Below, piece by piece: positions 25,233-34,259 of a stretch of DNA of 64,000 bases. The stretch's first letter is position 1. Every line of letters begins with the position of its first letter. A program made the position numbers and the translations under genes. Origin of the DNA: Kitasatospora sp. NBC_01250 (lineage in GTDB: Bacteria; Actinomycetota; Actinomycetes; Streptomycetales; Streptomycetaceae); contig NZ_CP108476.1 of assembly GCF_036226465.1 (NCBI RefSeq), positions 1,116,001 to 1,180,000 of the forward strand, in the 5' to 3' direction. The notes under the pieces were generated by a model. That model made no database searches and was not told the origin of the DNA. It saw only the letters and a program-made list of their open reading frames with translations.

Positions 25233-26984
25233 TCAACTCGGCTCCCCGACCCCGGCGAGGTGCGGCGGCGTGCTGTGCACCGGGTGCTTGCGGACGAAGG
25301 CGGTGCGCAGCGCATGGTACGGCTCGTCCAGATCGAAGAAAGTGCGACGCATCAGCGCCAACTCCTCCTCCCGGTAGGCGTCGAGCGGCTTGATCGCCTC
25401 GTCGCGCTCACGGCCGAGCTTCTTCGCGGCGATCCGCTCCTGCAACCCGGGCCCCGCCGCGAGCAGCGCCGCGAACCGGGCGACCTCGCGCCCGAACTCC
25501 CCCGGGGTCGCCGGGATCACCCGGTCCACCAGGCCGAGTTGCTGCGCGCTCGCCGCGCTCACCGGCAGCGCGCGCCGGGTGAGGCGATCGGCCGCTGCCG
25601 CGCCGACCCGGCTCGGCAGCGTGTAGGTCCAGTACTCCGAGCCGTGCAGGCCCATCAGGCGGTAGTGCGGATTGAGCACCACGCCCTCGCGGCACCAGAC
25701 CTCGTCCGCCGCCAGGGCCAGCATCGCACCGCCCGCCGCCGCGTTGCCGCCGACCGCGGCCACCACCAACCGGTCGGTGGTGGTGATGAGTTCGGCCACC
25801 AGGTCGTCGATCGCGTTGATGTTCGCCCAGGACTCCGCGGCCGGATCGGCCGCCGCCTCGATCACGTTGAGATGGATGCCGTTGGAGAAGAAGTCCCGGC
25901 CGCCGCCCAGTACCAGGACCGAGGTGGGTCGGGCGAGGGCGTGCCGGTAGGCCGCCAGCAGCCGCCGGCACTGTTCGGTGCTCATCGCACCGCCGGGGAA
26001 GGAGAACCGCAGGAACCCGACCGGCCCGTCCTCGTGGTAGTCGATGTCCGTCCAACTACCCTTCCCCTGGGGCGAGTCCGGCACCCCCGACCGACGCTGC
26101 GCAGCGGACGGCGAAAAGAGCGAGGGCAGTGGGGGCAGCTCCGGCAGCACGGGGAGCCGGTCGCCGAGCGCCAGCGTCGCGGGCAGCTTGAAGGTCGCCG
26201 GACCGCCGGGCCGTCGGCGCGGGCGCAGTTGGGGGATCCAGACCGCGCCGTCCACCGTCGCCCGGCACAGCGCGCCCGCCCGGGTTGCCAGCAACTCGCC
26301 TGGCTTGCCGCGCAGTTCACGCTCCGGATGACCGCCGTGCAGATACCACTCGGCACCCAGCAGCTCGTCCAGCACGCCGGGCTGGGAGTCGGCGGCGCGC
26401 AGCTTGCGCAGCACGGTCGCCGTCGGATCGCCCGCCCAGTCGATCCGCCGCAGCCGCTGATCCAGGTAGGGCCGGGTGTGGTCGGGGACGGCCCAGCCGG
26501 GACCGCGCTGGGGCCGCGGGAGGTACGTCCCCGAGGCGAAGCGCCGCACGGCGAGCAGCACCGCGCGCAGCGCCGCGTCCGCGATCTCGCCCCGGTACAG
26601 GTCGCTCTTGCCCACCGGCGGCAGCTCGCACTCGGCGTGCGCCCAGACGTCGCCGGCATCCATCAGCTCGTCCGCCTGGAGCACGGTCACCCCCCAGCGC
26701 TCGGCGCCCTCGTGGATCGCCCAGTCCAGCGCGGACGGCCCCCGGTCACCGAGCGGCCCGGGGTGCACGATCAGGCAGGTGTGCGCGGTCCAGACGTCCC
26801 GCGGAACGGCGGTCTTGAGCATCGGGGCCACGATCAGCTCGGGCCGGTACTCCCGCACGGCCTCGCGCAGCGGGTCGTCGCCCACCATCAGATGGACGGC
26901 CGGACGGTGCCCGCGATCGCGCAGTTCGACGAAGACCCGCTGGGTGAGGCTGTTGAACGCGCTCGCGACGAGCAGGATCCGCAT
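25233..26984 (-). CDS. hypX: Hydrogenase maturation factor HypX/HoxX
   Basis: 583 aa, ATG with GGAGG five bases upstream. The N-terminal half is a formyltransferase-like domain (MRILLVASAFNSLTQR, LIVHPGPLGDRGPSALDWA, GVTVLQADELMDAGDVW), the C-terminal half an enoyl-CoA hydratase/crotonase-like domain (FFSNGIHLNVIEA, NAAAGGAMLALAADEVW, YRLMGLHGSEYW). This exact fusion is HypX, which releases CO from a formyl-tetrahydrofolate-derived group for the Fe(CO)(CN)2 site of oxygen-tolerant [NiFe] hydrogenases. No hydrogenase structural gene or other hyp gene lies in the window, so here it is an orphan. It is followed at once by a 50-aa membrane peptide. Confidence 0.93.
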   Translation of the reverse strand: MRILLVASAFNSLTQRVFVELRDRGHRPAVHLMVGDDPLREAVREYRPELIVAPMLKTAVPRDVWTAHTCLIVHPGPLGDRGPSALDWAIHEGAERWGVTVLQADELMDAGDVWAHAECELPPVGKSDLYRGEIADAALRAVLLAVRRFASGTYLPRPQRGPGWAVPDHTRPYLDQRLRRIDWAGDPTATVLRKLRAADSQPGVLDELLGAEWYLHGGHPERELRGKPGELLATRAGALCRATVDGAVWIPQLRPRRRPGGPATFKLPATLALGDRLPVLPELPPLPSLFSPSAAQRRSGVPDSPQGKGSWTDIDYHEDGPVGFLRFSFPGGAMSTEQCRRLLAAYRHALARPTSVLVLGGGRDFFSNGIHLNVIEAAADPAAESWANINAIDDLVAELITTTDRLVVAAVGGNAAAGGAMLALAADEVWCREGVVLNPHYRLMGLHGSEYWTYTLPSRVGAAAADRLTRRALPVSAASAQQLGLVDRVIPATPGEFGREVARFAALLAAGPGLQERIAAKKLGRERDEAIKPLDAYREEELALMRRTFFDLDEPYHALRTAFVRKHPVHSTPPHLAGVGEPS

Positions 26985-27140
26985 GATGGCCTCCGAGCCC
27001 ACCGGGCCCGGTTCGAGGGAGGTGGCCCGGCCAGCTGCGAGCTTCCCGCACCACGGCACGGCCCCCGCCGCAAACCCGCCGGAACGTCACCCGACCGGCC
27101 GACGCCACCCGGGCCCGCCACCGCACCGGTCGCCCACCGG

Positions 27141-28115
27141 TCACGCGGCGGGCGTCGAGCGCCGGGCCACCTCCAGCAGGTGCAGCGCGGCCTGCGGCAA
27201 CTCGCTGCCGCTGGCCCAGATCGCCCGCAGGCTCCGGGCGAGCGGCAGGTCCTCGGCGACGGCGATCTCCACCAGCCGTCCCGCCGCGAGGTCCTCGGCC
27301 ACCGCGAGCTCGGACAGGACGGCCGGCGCCGCCCCCTGGGCGGCGGCGCTGCGCAGCGGCGCGGTGGAGCCGAGTTCGAGCAGCGGGACGGACGGACCGT
27401 CCCAGGGACGCAACGCCCGCTCCAGGGTCTCGCGAGTGCCGGAACCGGTCTCGCGCAGCAGCAGCGGCGTCTCCGCGAGCTCGGCGCCGGTCAGCGGCTC
27501 GCTCCGGCGGGCCCACGGGTGACCGGGGGCGACGACGACGACCAGGCGGTCGCGACCCACCAGCGCGGACCGGAAGTCCCGGGGGACGAAGGGACCCTCG
27601 GTGAAGCCGAGGTCGGCCTCGGAGCGCCGCAGCGCCTCGATCACCTGGTGGCTGTTGGTCACCCGCAGGCCCACGTGGGTGGCGGGGTGCAGCTGGCGCA
27701 GGGTGACCAGCCAGCCGGGCAGCAGGTACTCCGCCAGGGTGAGGCTGGCGGCCACCCGGAGGTTGCCCTGCTGCTGCGCGCGAAGCGCCGCCAGGCCCTC
27801 GGTCAGTGCCTGGGCCTGGCTCAGCACACCGCGGGCCCAGTCGGTGACCACCAGTCCGGCGGGGGTGAGCCGGGAGCCAGCGGTCGAGCGCTCCAGCAGC
27901 TGCAGACCCAGGCGGCGCTCCAGGGTGGTCATCCGCGAGCTGGCGGTGGGCTGGCTGATCGACAGCTTCGCCGCCGCCTGGCCGATGCTCCCACTCTCCG
28001 CGACCGCCACCAGCAGTTCGAGGGAGTGGAGGTCGAACGGCCGCCGGGCCGAGGTGGACGGCTCGGCGGCACTTGCGCCGGGGGGATGCGCGGGGTCGAT
28101 GGGGGAAGCTGCCAT
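27141..28115 (-). CDS. LysR-family regulator divergent from YeiH
   Basis: 324 aa. The winged helix-turn-helix lies at about residues 28-87 (HSLELLVAVAESGSIGQAAAKL, with the recognition helix SISQPTASSRMTTLERRLG split over the line), followed by a periplasmic-binding-like effector domain. It is divergently placed against a YeiH-family transporter, an arrangement seen for YeiE/YeiH in enterobacteria, so it probably controls that gene. A perfect palindrome with T-N11-A character covers its own start codon. It precedes hypX in the same direction with 156 bases between, so joint transcription is possible but not shown. Ligand unknown. Confidence 0.92.
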   Translation of the reverse strand: MAASPIDPAHPPGASAAEPSTSARRPFDLHSLELLVAVAESGSIGQAAAKLSISQPTASSRMTTLERRLGLQLLERSTAGSRLTPAGLVVTDWARGVLSQAQALTEGLAALRAQQQGNLRVAASLTLAEYLLPGWLVTLRQLHPATHVGLRVTNSHQVIEALRRSEADLGFTEGPFVPRDFRSALVGRDRLVVVVAPGHPWARRSEPLTGAELAETPLLLRETGSGTRETLERALRPWDGPSVPLLELGSTAPLRSAAAQGAAPAVLSELAVAEDLAAGRLVEIAVAEDLPLARSLRAIWASGSELPQAALHLLEVARRSTPAA

Positions 28116-28130
28116 AGGAAAACCCTATGG
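28112..28130. promoter_or_regulatory. LysR-type operator palindrome
   Basis: ccatagg, 5-base spacer, cctatgg: perfect 7-bp arms centred in the divergent gap and overlapping the ATG of the LysR gene at 28113-28115. The size and position fit an autoregulatory LysR box that also controls the YeiH gene. Confidence 0.65.
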
Positions 28131-28185
28131 CATGGGAAGAAACTGCCTGCTACCGGCGGTGCGCGGCCCGCAGCAGGGTGACGGT

Positions 28186-29358
28186 ATGACGATCCTCCCG
28201 CCACCGTCGCGGCCCGACAGCCGCCCGATCAGCCCCGCGCGCCCACCCGCCGCCGAGCGCCCTGCCCCGGCCCCGGCCGCCGCACGCGGATCGGCCGCCG
28301 CCCCCGGGCAGGCCGCGGCGGCGGCCCGGTGGGTCCGCACGACCGGCCCCGGGCTGGGCGCGGTGGCGGTCGCGGTCACGGTGGCCTGGGCGGTGAACCT
28401 GGCGCTGCCGGCGATGTCCTCGCTCACCGCGGCGGTCGCGCTGGGCGTGCTGGCCGGCAACCTGCGCATGCTGCCGCCCCGCACCCGCCCCGGGTTGACC
28501 TTCGCGGGCAAGCGGCTGATGCGGGTCGCCATCGCACTGCTGGGCCTCAAGCTCGCCCTCGGCGACGTCCTCGCCCTGGGCTGGCAGACGCTGGCCGTGG
28601 TGGTGGTCGTGGTGGCGGCCACCTTCTTCGGCACCCAGTGGCTCGGCCGGCGCCTGGGCCTGCCGGGCGACCAGCCGCTGCTGATCGCCACCGGGTTCTC
28701 GATCTGCGGCGCCTCCGCCGTCGCGGCGATGAACGGGGTCACCGACAGCGAGGAGGAGGACGTGGTCACGGCGGTCGCCATGGTCACGCTCTGCGGCTCG
28801 CTCGCCATCGCGCTGCTCCCGCTGCTGCACCACCCGCTGGGCCTGAGCGACCTCCAGTTCGGCCGCTGGACCGGCGCCAGCGTCCACGACGTGGGCCAGG
28901 TGGTGGCCGTCGCCCAGACCGCCGGGCCGACCGCGCTGGCGCAGGCCGTGGTGGTCAAACTCATGCGGGTGGCCCTGCTCGCCCCGATCGTGACCGGCGT
29001 CGCGATCGCCCGCCGCCGCGCCCGGGCCGCCTCCCCCGCTTCGGCCGCTTCGGCGCAGACAGCGCAGATGGCGCAGACGGCGGGCACGAAGGCCAAGCGG
29101 CCACCGCTGGTGCCGCTGTTCATCGTGGGCTTCCTCGCCTTCGTGCTGCTGCGCACCACGGGCGCAGTGCCGCTCCCGGTCGTCAACACCACCGAGCAGG
29201 TCGACGAACTCCTGATGGCCGCCGCACTCTTCGCACTCGGCAGCACGGTGAACATCCGCGGCCTGCTGCGCACCGGACGGCGGGCGGTGCTGGTGGCGGG
29301 GGCTTCCTGGCTGCTCATCGCACTCATCGCGTACGCCGGGGTGCTGCTGACCACCTGA
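28186..29358 (+). CDS. YeiH-family (UPF0324) putative anion exporter
   Basis: 390 aa; ATG with CAGGG upstream. A Pro/Ala-rich cytosolic N-terminus of about 50 residues precedes roughly ten membrane helices. Signature segments are GVLAGNL, the SICGASAVAAMNGVTDSEEE region and VHDVGQVVAVA, which mark the UPF0324/PSE family of putative sulfate exporters. A charged Ala/Gln-rich loop (residues about 270-305) separates the last helices. The divergent LysR gene is the likely regulator. Substrate is not established for most of the family. Confidence 0.9.
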   Translation: MTILPPPSRPDSRPISPARPPAAERPAPAPAAARGSAAAPGQAAAAARWVRTTGPGLGAVAVAVTVAWAVNLALPAMSSLTAAVALGVLAGNLRMLPPRTRPGLTFAGKRLMRVAIALLGLKLALGDVLALGWQTLAVVVVVVAATFFGTQWLGRRLGLPGDQPLLIATGFSICGASAVAAMNGVTDSEEEDVVTAVAMVTLCGSLAIALLPLLHHPLGLSDLQFGRWTGASVHDVGQVVAVAQTAGPTALAQAVVVKLMRVALLAPIVTGVAIARRRARAASPASAASAQTAQMAQTAGTKAKRPPLVPLFIVGFLAFVLLRTTGAVPLPVVNTTEQVDELLMAAALFALGSTVNIRGLLRTGRRAVLVAGASWLLIALIAYAGVLLTT

Positions 29359-29490
29359 CGCCCACCGGCCGATCGCCTGCCCGCCCACGGCGGTCGCCGC
29401 CCGCCCGGCCAGGCGATCGCCGCCCCGAGCCGGCCCGAAGCCGCCGATCCGCTCGTCACGGCCGTTCCGCCCGTCACAGCCGTGCCGTCC

Positions 29491-29511
29491 GGCGCACCCT
29501 GACGGTGCGCC
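29491..29511 (+). terminator. Hairpin downstream of the YeiH gene
   Basis: Perfect 8-bp stem (29491-29498 with 29504-29511) and 5-base loop, placed between the YeiH stop and the GNAT start; it probably ends the YeiH transcript. Confidence 0.5.
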
Positions 29512-29584
29512 AGCGCATCGGCGGTGGCGTCGTACCACGAAATCCAGTGGCGCGGCGCCGCCGCCGGGTGCAGGGTGTTGGGTC

Positions 29585-30589
29585 ATGCAGATTCGCGAGA
29601 TCGATCCAGCCCGGCGGCCCGCTGACCTGGCCGCGATCCTGCCCGCCGCCCGCGCCGTCCTCGGTGAGCAGCTGGGCGACTTCCCGGCGCTTCCGGCGAG
29701 CCTGTTGCAGCTGTGGTGCCTGCCCGACTGGGCGGGGCGGAGCACCGTCTTCGCCGCCTTCGACTCCCCCGAGGCGACCGTCGCCGACGGCCTGTCCATC
29801 ACGGAGTGGGACACCGACACCAACCCGGAGCTGCTCAGCACCTGTGTGTGGGTCGCCCCGCACGCGCGGCGCCGCGGCGTCGGCTCCGCGCTCTTCGAAC
29901 GGGTGCTGCAGCTGAGCACCGAACTCGGGCGCCCGCGGGTGGTCACCAACGCCGCCGCCACCGTGCCCGTCGACACGCTGCTCACCGCCCGCGGCGGGCG
30001 GCTGGTGGAGACGGTGACCCGGTCGGTGCTGGACCTGCGCGCCGTCGACCGCGCCGCGTTCGAGCTGACCGCCCGCGCCACACCGAAGAACTCCCGCTAC
30101 CAGCTGGTGCGGTGGACCGACCGCTGCCCCGAGGAGCTGCTCGACGCGTTCTGCACCGCGATGGACACCATGTCCGACGCACCGCAGGGCGACATGGTCT
30201 ACGAGCACGCGCTGAACGACCGCGCGCGACTGCGCGGCCGTGAGGAGATCAGCATCCGGTCCGGCGTGCGGCGCAAGGTGCTGGCCGCCGTCGCGCCGAG
30301 CGGCGAGATCGGCGGCTTCACCATGTTCATCAGCCCCCCGGACGGTCCCGAGAGCCTCGACATCTGGGACACCGGCGTGCCCCGCGACCACCGCGGGCTG
30401 GGCCTCGGCCTGCGGCTCAAGGCCGCGCAGACGCTCTGGATGCTGGACGAGTTCCCCGCCGCCAGGGCGGTGCAGACCTTCAACAACTCCGACAACCACC
30501 ACATGCTCGCGGTCAACCGGGCCCTCGGCTACCGGGCGGCCGAGCAGTGGTCCTGGTTCGAGTTCGACAACTCCGCCCGGCGGGCGTAG
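29585..30589 (+). CDS. Two-domain GNAT acetyltransferase
   Basis: 334 aa with two GNAT folds in tandem. The acetyl-CoA loops are VAPHARRRGVGSALF (about residues 90-105) and VPRDHRGLGLGLRLK (about residues 265-280), and the second domain ends with NSDNHHMLAVNRALGY, a common GNAT ending. The layout resembles MshD-type double GNATs, but the N-terminal domain looks more like a general N-acyltransferase. Substrate unknown. The 3' end overlaps the convergent RidA gene by about 61 bases. Confidence 0.88.
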   Translation: MQIREIDPARRPADLAAILPAARAVLGEQLGDFPALPASLLQLWCLPDWAGRSTVFAAFDSPEATVADGLSITEWDTDTNPELLSTCVWVAPHARRRGVGSALFERVLQLSTELGRPRVVTNAAATVPVDTLLTARGGRLVETVTRSVLDLRAVDRAAFELTARATPKNSRYQLVRWTDRCPEELLDAFCTAMDTMSDAPQGDMVYEHALNDRARLRGREEISIRSGVRRKVLAAVAPSGEIGGFTMFISPPDGPESLDIWDTGVPRDHRGLGLGLRLKAAQTLWMLDEFPAARAVQTFNNSDNHHMLAVNRALGYRAAEQWSWFEFDNSARRA

Positions 30590-30954
30590 ACCTCGATCTC
30601 GATCTTCATCCGGGGATCGGCCAGGCCGCAGACCATCATGGTCGCGGCCGGCCGGACCTCGCCGAAGCAGCGGCGCAGGGCGGGCCAGCACGGCTCGAAG
30701 TCCTCGCGCCGGGGCAGCAGGTACCGGACCCGCACCACGTCGGCGAACGAGCAGTCCGCCTCCGCCAGCGCCTGCCCGATGTTGCGCAGGCACTGCTCCG
30801 CCTGTTCCACCACGTCCTCGGAGATGGTCATCGCCGCGTAGTCGAATCCCGTGGTGCCCGACACGTGCACCCAGTCGCCGTCGACCACCGCCCGGGCGTA
30901 GCCGATCTGTTCCTCGAAGGTGGAGCCGCTGAGAATCGCTCGTCGTTCCGTCAT
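30529..30954 (-). CDS. RidA/YjgF-family deaminase
   Basis: 141 aa. Family hallmarks: VHVSGTTGFDY, VEQAEQCLRNIGQAL, VVRVRYLL, and the C-terminal block RPAATMMVCGLADPRMKIEIEVYA containing the conserved Arg. RidA proteins hydrolyse reactive enamine/imine intermediates to protect PLP enzymes; some subfamilies have other roles. The last 20 codons overlap the end of the GNAT gene in antisense. The ribosome site is weak. It is divergent from a LysR gene, its likely regulator. Confidence 0.92.
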   Translation of the reverse strand: MTERRAILSGSTFEEQIGYARAVVDGDWVHVSGTTGFDYAAMTISEDVVEQAEQCLRNIGQALAEADCSFADVVRVRYLLPRREDFEPCWPALRRCFGEVRPAATMMVCGLADPRMKIEIEVYARRAELSNSNQDHCSAAR

Positions 30955-30978
30955 GCCGCGAAAGCTAGGCAAGCGGCG

Positions 30979-31020
30979 GTGATATGTCCAATAGCGCGCG
31001 ATGCATCGTGTGATATCTCC
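30979..31020. promoter_or_regulatory. RidA-LysR divergent operator region
   Basis: Two direct copies of gtgatatNtcc (30979-30989 and 31010-31020), 31 bases or about three helical turns apart, flank a perfect 10-base palindrome cgatgcatcg (30999-31008). All lie in the 72-base gap between the two start codons, as expected for LysR-controlled divergent promoters. Confidence 0.5.
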
Positions 31021-31026
31021 AGAGGT

Positions 31027-31959
31027 ATGGAAGACTCCGCCGACCACGGCACCGACCATCGCCCCGAACTGGCCCTCCCGCAGGTGCACGCCTTCGTGCT
31101 GCTCGCCGAGGAACTCCACTTCGGGCGCACGGCGGAGCGGCTGGGCATCGCACAGCCACCGCTGAGCCAGCAGATCCGCCGGCTGGAGGCCAAGGTCGGG
31201 CACCCGCTGTTCACCCGCGGGCCCGGCCGGATCGCCCTCACCCCCTCGGGACACGAGCTGCTGCCGGCCGCCCGGCGCGCGCTCGACGAACTGGCCACCG
31301 GGCTGGCGGCGGCCCGCCGCACCGGTGACGGCGAGCAGGGCCGGCTGCGGATCGGCTTCTCCGCCTCGCTCGCGCTGACGCTCCTGCCCGGTCTGCTGCG
31401 CACCCATCGGGACCGGTACCCGGGCGTGGACCTGGAGATCCGCGAGATGACCACCGCTCCCCAGGTCACGGCCCTGCGCGAGCAGTTGCTCGACGTCGGC
31501 CTGCTGCGCGAGCCACCGCGGGAGCCGTGGCTGGCCAGCGAGACGCTGCTGAGCGAGGAGTTCGTCGCCGTGCTGCCGGCGACCCATCGGCTGACGGCCC
31601 GCCGCGTCGTGCCCGTGGCGGCGCTGGCGGACGAGCCGTTCGTGCTGCTGCCGCGCGAGGCCGGACCCACGGTGCACGACCGGATCCTGCGCCTGTGCCG
31701 CGCGAGCGGGTTCGAGCCCCGGCTCGGCCAGCAGGCAGTGGAGTGGCAGACGGTCAGCGCACTGGTCGGCGCGGGGCTCGGGGTCTCGCTCGCCCCCGCG
31801 AGCATCCGCCGGATCCGCCTCAAGGGGGTCGCCTACCGCCGGATCGACCCGAGCGGCGAGCGCACCACGGTGGCGATGGCCTGGCGCGCCGGGGAGCAGA
31901 GCCCGCTGGTCGCACGGTTCCTGGAGTCGGCGCGGCGCGGCGTCCTCGGCGAGGAGTGA
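31027..31959 (+). CDS. LysR-family regulator divergent from RidA
   Basis: 310 aa from the ATG at 31027; AGAGG directly before it gives an unusually short spacing. HTH at about residues 17-76 (HAFVLLAEELHFGRTAERL, GIAQPPLSQQIRRLE), then the effector-binding domain with LRIGFSASLALTLLPGLL. This N-terminal pattern (LHFGRTAERLGIAQPPLSQQ) is typical of the BenM/CatM/AlsR branch. It probably controls the ridA-like gene. The inducer is unknown. Confidence 0.92.
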   Translation: MEDSADHGTDHRPELALPQVHAFVLLAEELHFGRTAERLGIAQPPLSQQIRRLEAKVGHPLFTRGPGRIALTPSGHELLPAARRALDELATGLAAARRTGDGEQGRLRIGFSASLALTLLPGLLRTHRDRYPGVDLEIREMTTAPQVTALREQLLDVGLLREPPREPWLASETLLSEEFVAVLPATHRLTARRVVPVAALADEPFVLLPREAGPTVHDRILRLCRASGFEPRLGQQAVEWQTVSALVGAGLGVSLAPASIRRIRLKGVAYRRIDPSGERTTVAMAWRAGEQSPLVARFLESARRGVLGEE

Positions 31960-32475
31960 CCCGTGTGGCATAAGTCGGGTGAGTGGGGCGGCAGTCGTGC
32001 TGCTCACCCGTCCGGCCCAGCGTTGGGCCGGTTCGGTCACCATCACGAGTGAACGGCTGACACGAACGAGTGGGACCGGTTGATCCAGCGTGCGGGCCTC
32101 GCCCGTTCCCGATTCACTTGCCCCCCGTGACCAGAATCCTCATCAACCAGGTGCCGGCTGGCGCGAGTTGCGTGTCCAGCTGGCTTCCGCCCCACCTTCC
32201 GCAGCAGCCGGTCCGGCCTGACGAAACGTCACAGCTCTTAGCCATGACCCCGCTGGCCACCAGAACGGCACTGACCACCCTGGCCGCGCGAGCCGCCGCA
32301 CGGGCTGCCGTGGCCGCAGCGGTGGCTGCGGCCGAGTCCCAGCGGGAGAGTCCCAGCGGCAGAGCGGCGGCTGATCACCGACCGATCTGCGGCTGATCGG
32401 TCGGTGCTCGGTCGGTGCTCGGCCGACTGGACCCCCGGGGCGGCAACCGCTCCGGGGCTCCGGCGTGCCGCAGCG
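31960..32475. other. 516-base gap with one weak hairpin
   Basis: No gene is supported here. An 8-bp stem (31976-31983 with 32003-32010) with a further 4-bp inner stem could end the LysR transcript. Around 32398-32425 the motif ggtcggtgctc occurs twice in tandem. An Ala-rich frame after 32244 has no ribosome site and is not called. Confidence 0.4.
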
Positions 32476-34071
32476 TCAACGAGCCTTCAGCGCAACGGGT
32501 TCGGGCCCCGCGGCGGCCGGCCCGGCCGGCTTGCCGCGCAGCGGGACTTCCTTGACCAGCAGCGCGGCCACCAGGGCGACGGCGCAGAACGCGGCGGCGA
32601 GCATGAAGACCCGCTGGGTGCCGGTGGCGACCGCGTGCAGGTAGGCGGCCCTGGCGGCGGCCGGCAGCTGGGCCAGAGTGCCGCTGCCGGGGTTCGCACC
32701 CGCCGCGCCTTCGGCGGCGCCGGTGACCCCGGCGGTGGCGTGGGTGAACAGCGCACCGAAGAGCGCCACGCCGAGCGAGCCGCCGACGGTGCGGAAGAGC
32801 TGGGTGGCCGCCGAGACCACGCCCAGGTCACGCGGCTCGACGCTGTTCTGCGCGATGGTCGTGGTCATCTGCATCAGGAAGCCGAGACCGATGCCGGCCA
32901 GCGCCAGGTAGAGGCCGGTGACAGCGCGCGGGGTGGCGGTGCCCATGGTGGCGAGCAGCGCGGTGCTCAGGGCCAGGAAGCCCGCACCGAGGATGGGGAA
33001 GATCCGGTACCGGCCGGTGCGGGACATCACCTTGCCGGCGACATTGGAGACCAGCGCGATCGGAACCATCATCGGCAACAGCAGCAGGCCCGAGTTGGTG
33101 GCCGAGGCCCCCTGCACGCTCTGCTGGAACAACGGCAGGTAGAGCGTGGCGCCGAACATCACCGCGCCGGCCGCGAAGACCATCACGCAGACCAGCCTGA
33201 CGTTGCGGTCCGCGAAGATCCGCAGCGGCAGCACCGGCTCGGCCGCCCGCCGCTGTCGGCCGACGAAGAGCACCAAGCCCAGCACGCCCACGGCACCGAG
33301 CGACAGGATCTGCCAGGAACCCCAGGCGTAGGTGGTACCGGCCCAGCTCGCGGCCAGCACGATCGAGCCGATGGTGGCGGTCAGCAGGACGATGCCGGGC
33401 CAGTCGATCCGTGCCTTGGCGCGTCCGGCGGGCAGCCTCAGCAGCACCGCGCACCAGACGAGGGCGAGCAGGCCGAGCGGAAGGTTGAGGTAGAAGGCCC
33501 AGCGCCACCCCAGATGACCGGTGACGAAGCCGCCGAGCAGCGGCCCGCCGACGGTACCGATCGCCATCACGGAGGCAGTCATCCCCTGGTAGCGGCCCCT
33601 CTCGCGCGGCGGCACCAGCGCGCCGACCAGCGCGAACGCCGTCGCGCCGATACCGCCGGCACCCAAGCCCTGCACGGCCCGGAAGCTGATCAGCGCGGTC
33701 ATCGAGGTGGCGGCGCCGGCCAGCACCGAGCCGAGCAGGAAGACCACGATGGCGCTGAGGAAGACCCGCTTGCGGCCGAAGAGGTCGCCGAACTTGCCCC
33801 AGACCGGCGTGGAGACGGCTGTGGCCAGCGCATAGGCGGTCACCACCCAGGAGATGTGCGCGAGTCCGCCCAGGTCGCCGACGATCGTCGGCATCGCGGT
33901 GCCCACGATGGCGTTGTCGAGCATCGCCAGCAGCATGGCCAGCATGATGCCGAGCATGGTGAGCCGGATGCGCCTGGGGCCGACAGCCGATTCGGCTGCC
34001 ACGGCCGAGGGGGCGGCCACGGGGGTCGAGCGTGCCGAGGGCGTTGAGGGTGTCGAGGGGGAAACGGGCAT
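32476..34071 (-). CDS. MFS drug exporter, DHA2 (14-TMS) family
   Basis: 531 aa with about 14 membrane helices. Motif A is GKFGDLFGRKRVF and motif C lies in the fifth helix (GGPLLGGFVTGHLGWRWAFYLN, in part); the first helix holds LDNAIVGTAMPTI, typical of EmrB/QacA proteins. The N-terminus is a Ser/Thr/Pro-rich cytosolic stretch. It exports amphiphilic drugs by proton antiport; substrate unknown. It is divergent from a TetR gene with an inverted repeat in between, so induction by the exported compound is likely. Confidence 0.93.
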   Translation of the reverse strand: MPVSPSTPSTPSARSTPVAAPSAVAAESAVGPRRIRLTMLGIMLAMLLAMLDNAIVGTAMPTIVGDLGGLAHISWVVTAYALATAVSTPVWGKFGDLFGRKRVFLSAIVVFLLGSVLAGAATSMTALISFRAVQGLGAGGIGATAFALVGALVPPRERGRYQGMTASVMAIGTVGGPLLGGFVTGHLGWRWAFYLNLPLGLLALVWCAVLLRLPAGRAKARIDWPGIVLLTATIGSIVLAASWAGTTYAWGSWQILSLGAVGVLGLVLFVGRQRRAAEPVLPLRIFADRNVRLVCVMVFAAGAVMFGATLYLPLFQQSVQGASATNSGLLLLPMMVPIALVSNVAGKVMSRTGRYRIFPILGAGFLALSTALLATMGTATPRAVTGLYLALAGIGLGFLMQMTTTIAQNSVEPRDLGVVSAATQLFRTVGGSLGVALFGALFTHATAGVTGAAEGAAGANPGSGTLAQLPAAARAAYLHAVATGTQRVFMLAAAFCAVALVAALLVKEVPLRGKPAGPAAAGPEPVALKAR

Positions 34072-34202
34072 GGCTGATCACGCCTCTCACAAGGGTGTTC
34101 GAAGGCAGCCGGGGGCACACGCCGGCCCGGCAGCGGCAGAGGAGGTCGACTGCTGGCTCTGGTGCCGCCGCGCCGACCCCCTCAGAAGACCACACCGATT
34201 CG

Positions 34203-34225
34203 GAAAGTGCAACGAGTCAACTTTC
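34203..34225. promoter_or_regulatory. TetR-type operator between exporter and repressor
   Basis: gaaagt and actttc, 6-bp perfect arms with an 11-base spacer, 35 bases upstream of the TetR ATG in the divergent gap. Overlaps the AT-richest stretch of the region. Confidence 0.5.
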
Positions 34226-34259
34226 TAAACCAGGCAACCAAAGGGGGTAGAGTGACACC

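Noticed and set aside
25233..26984. Fusion of methionyl-tRNA formyltransferase and enoyl-CoA hydratase by assembly error
   Set aside because: This two-domain order is the normal HypX architecture.
32244..32396. Ala-rich 50-codon frame as a small gene
   Set aside because: No ribosome site; the composition is that of random high-GC sequence.
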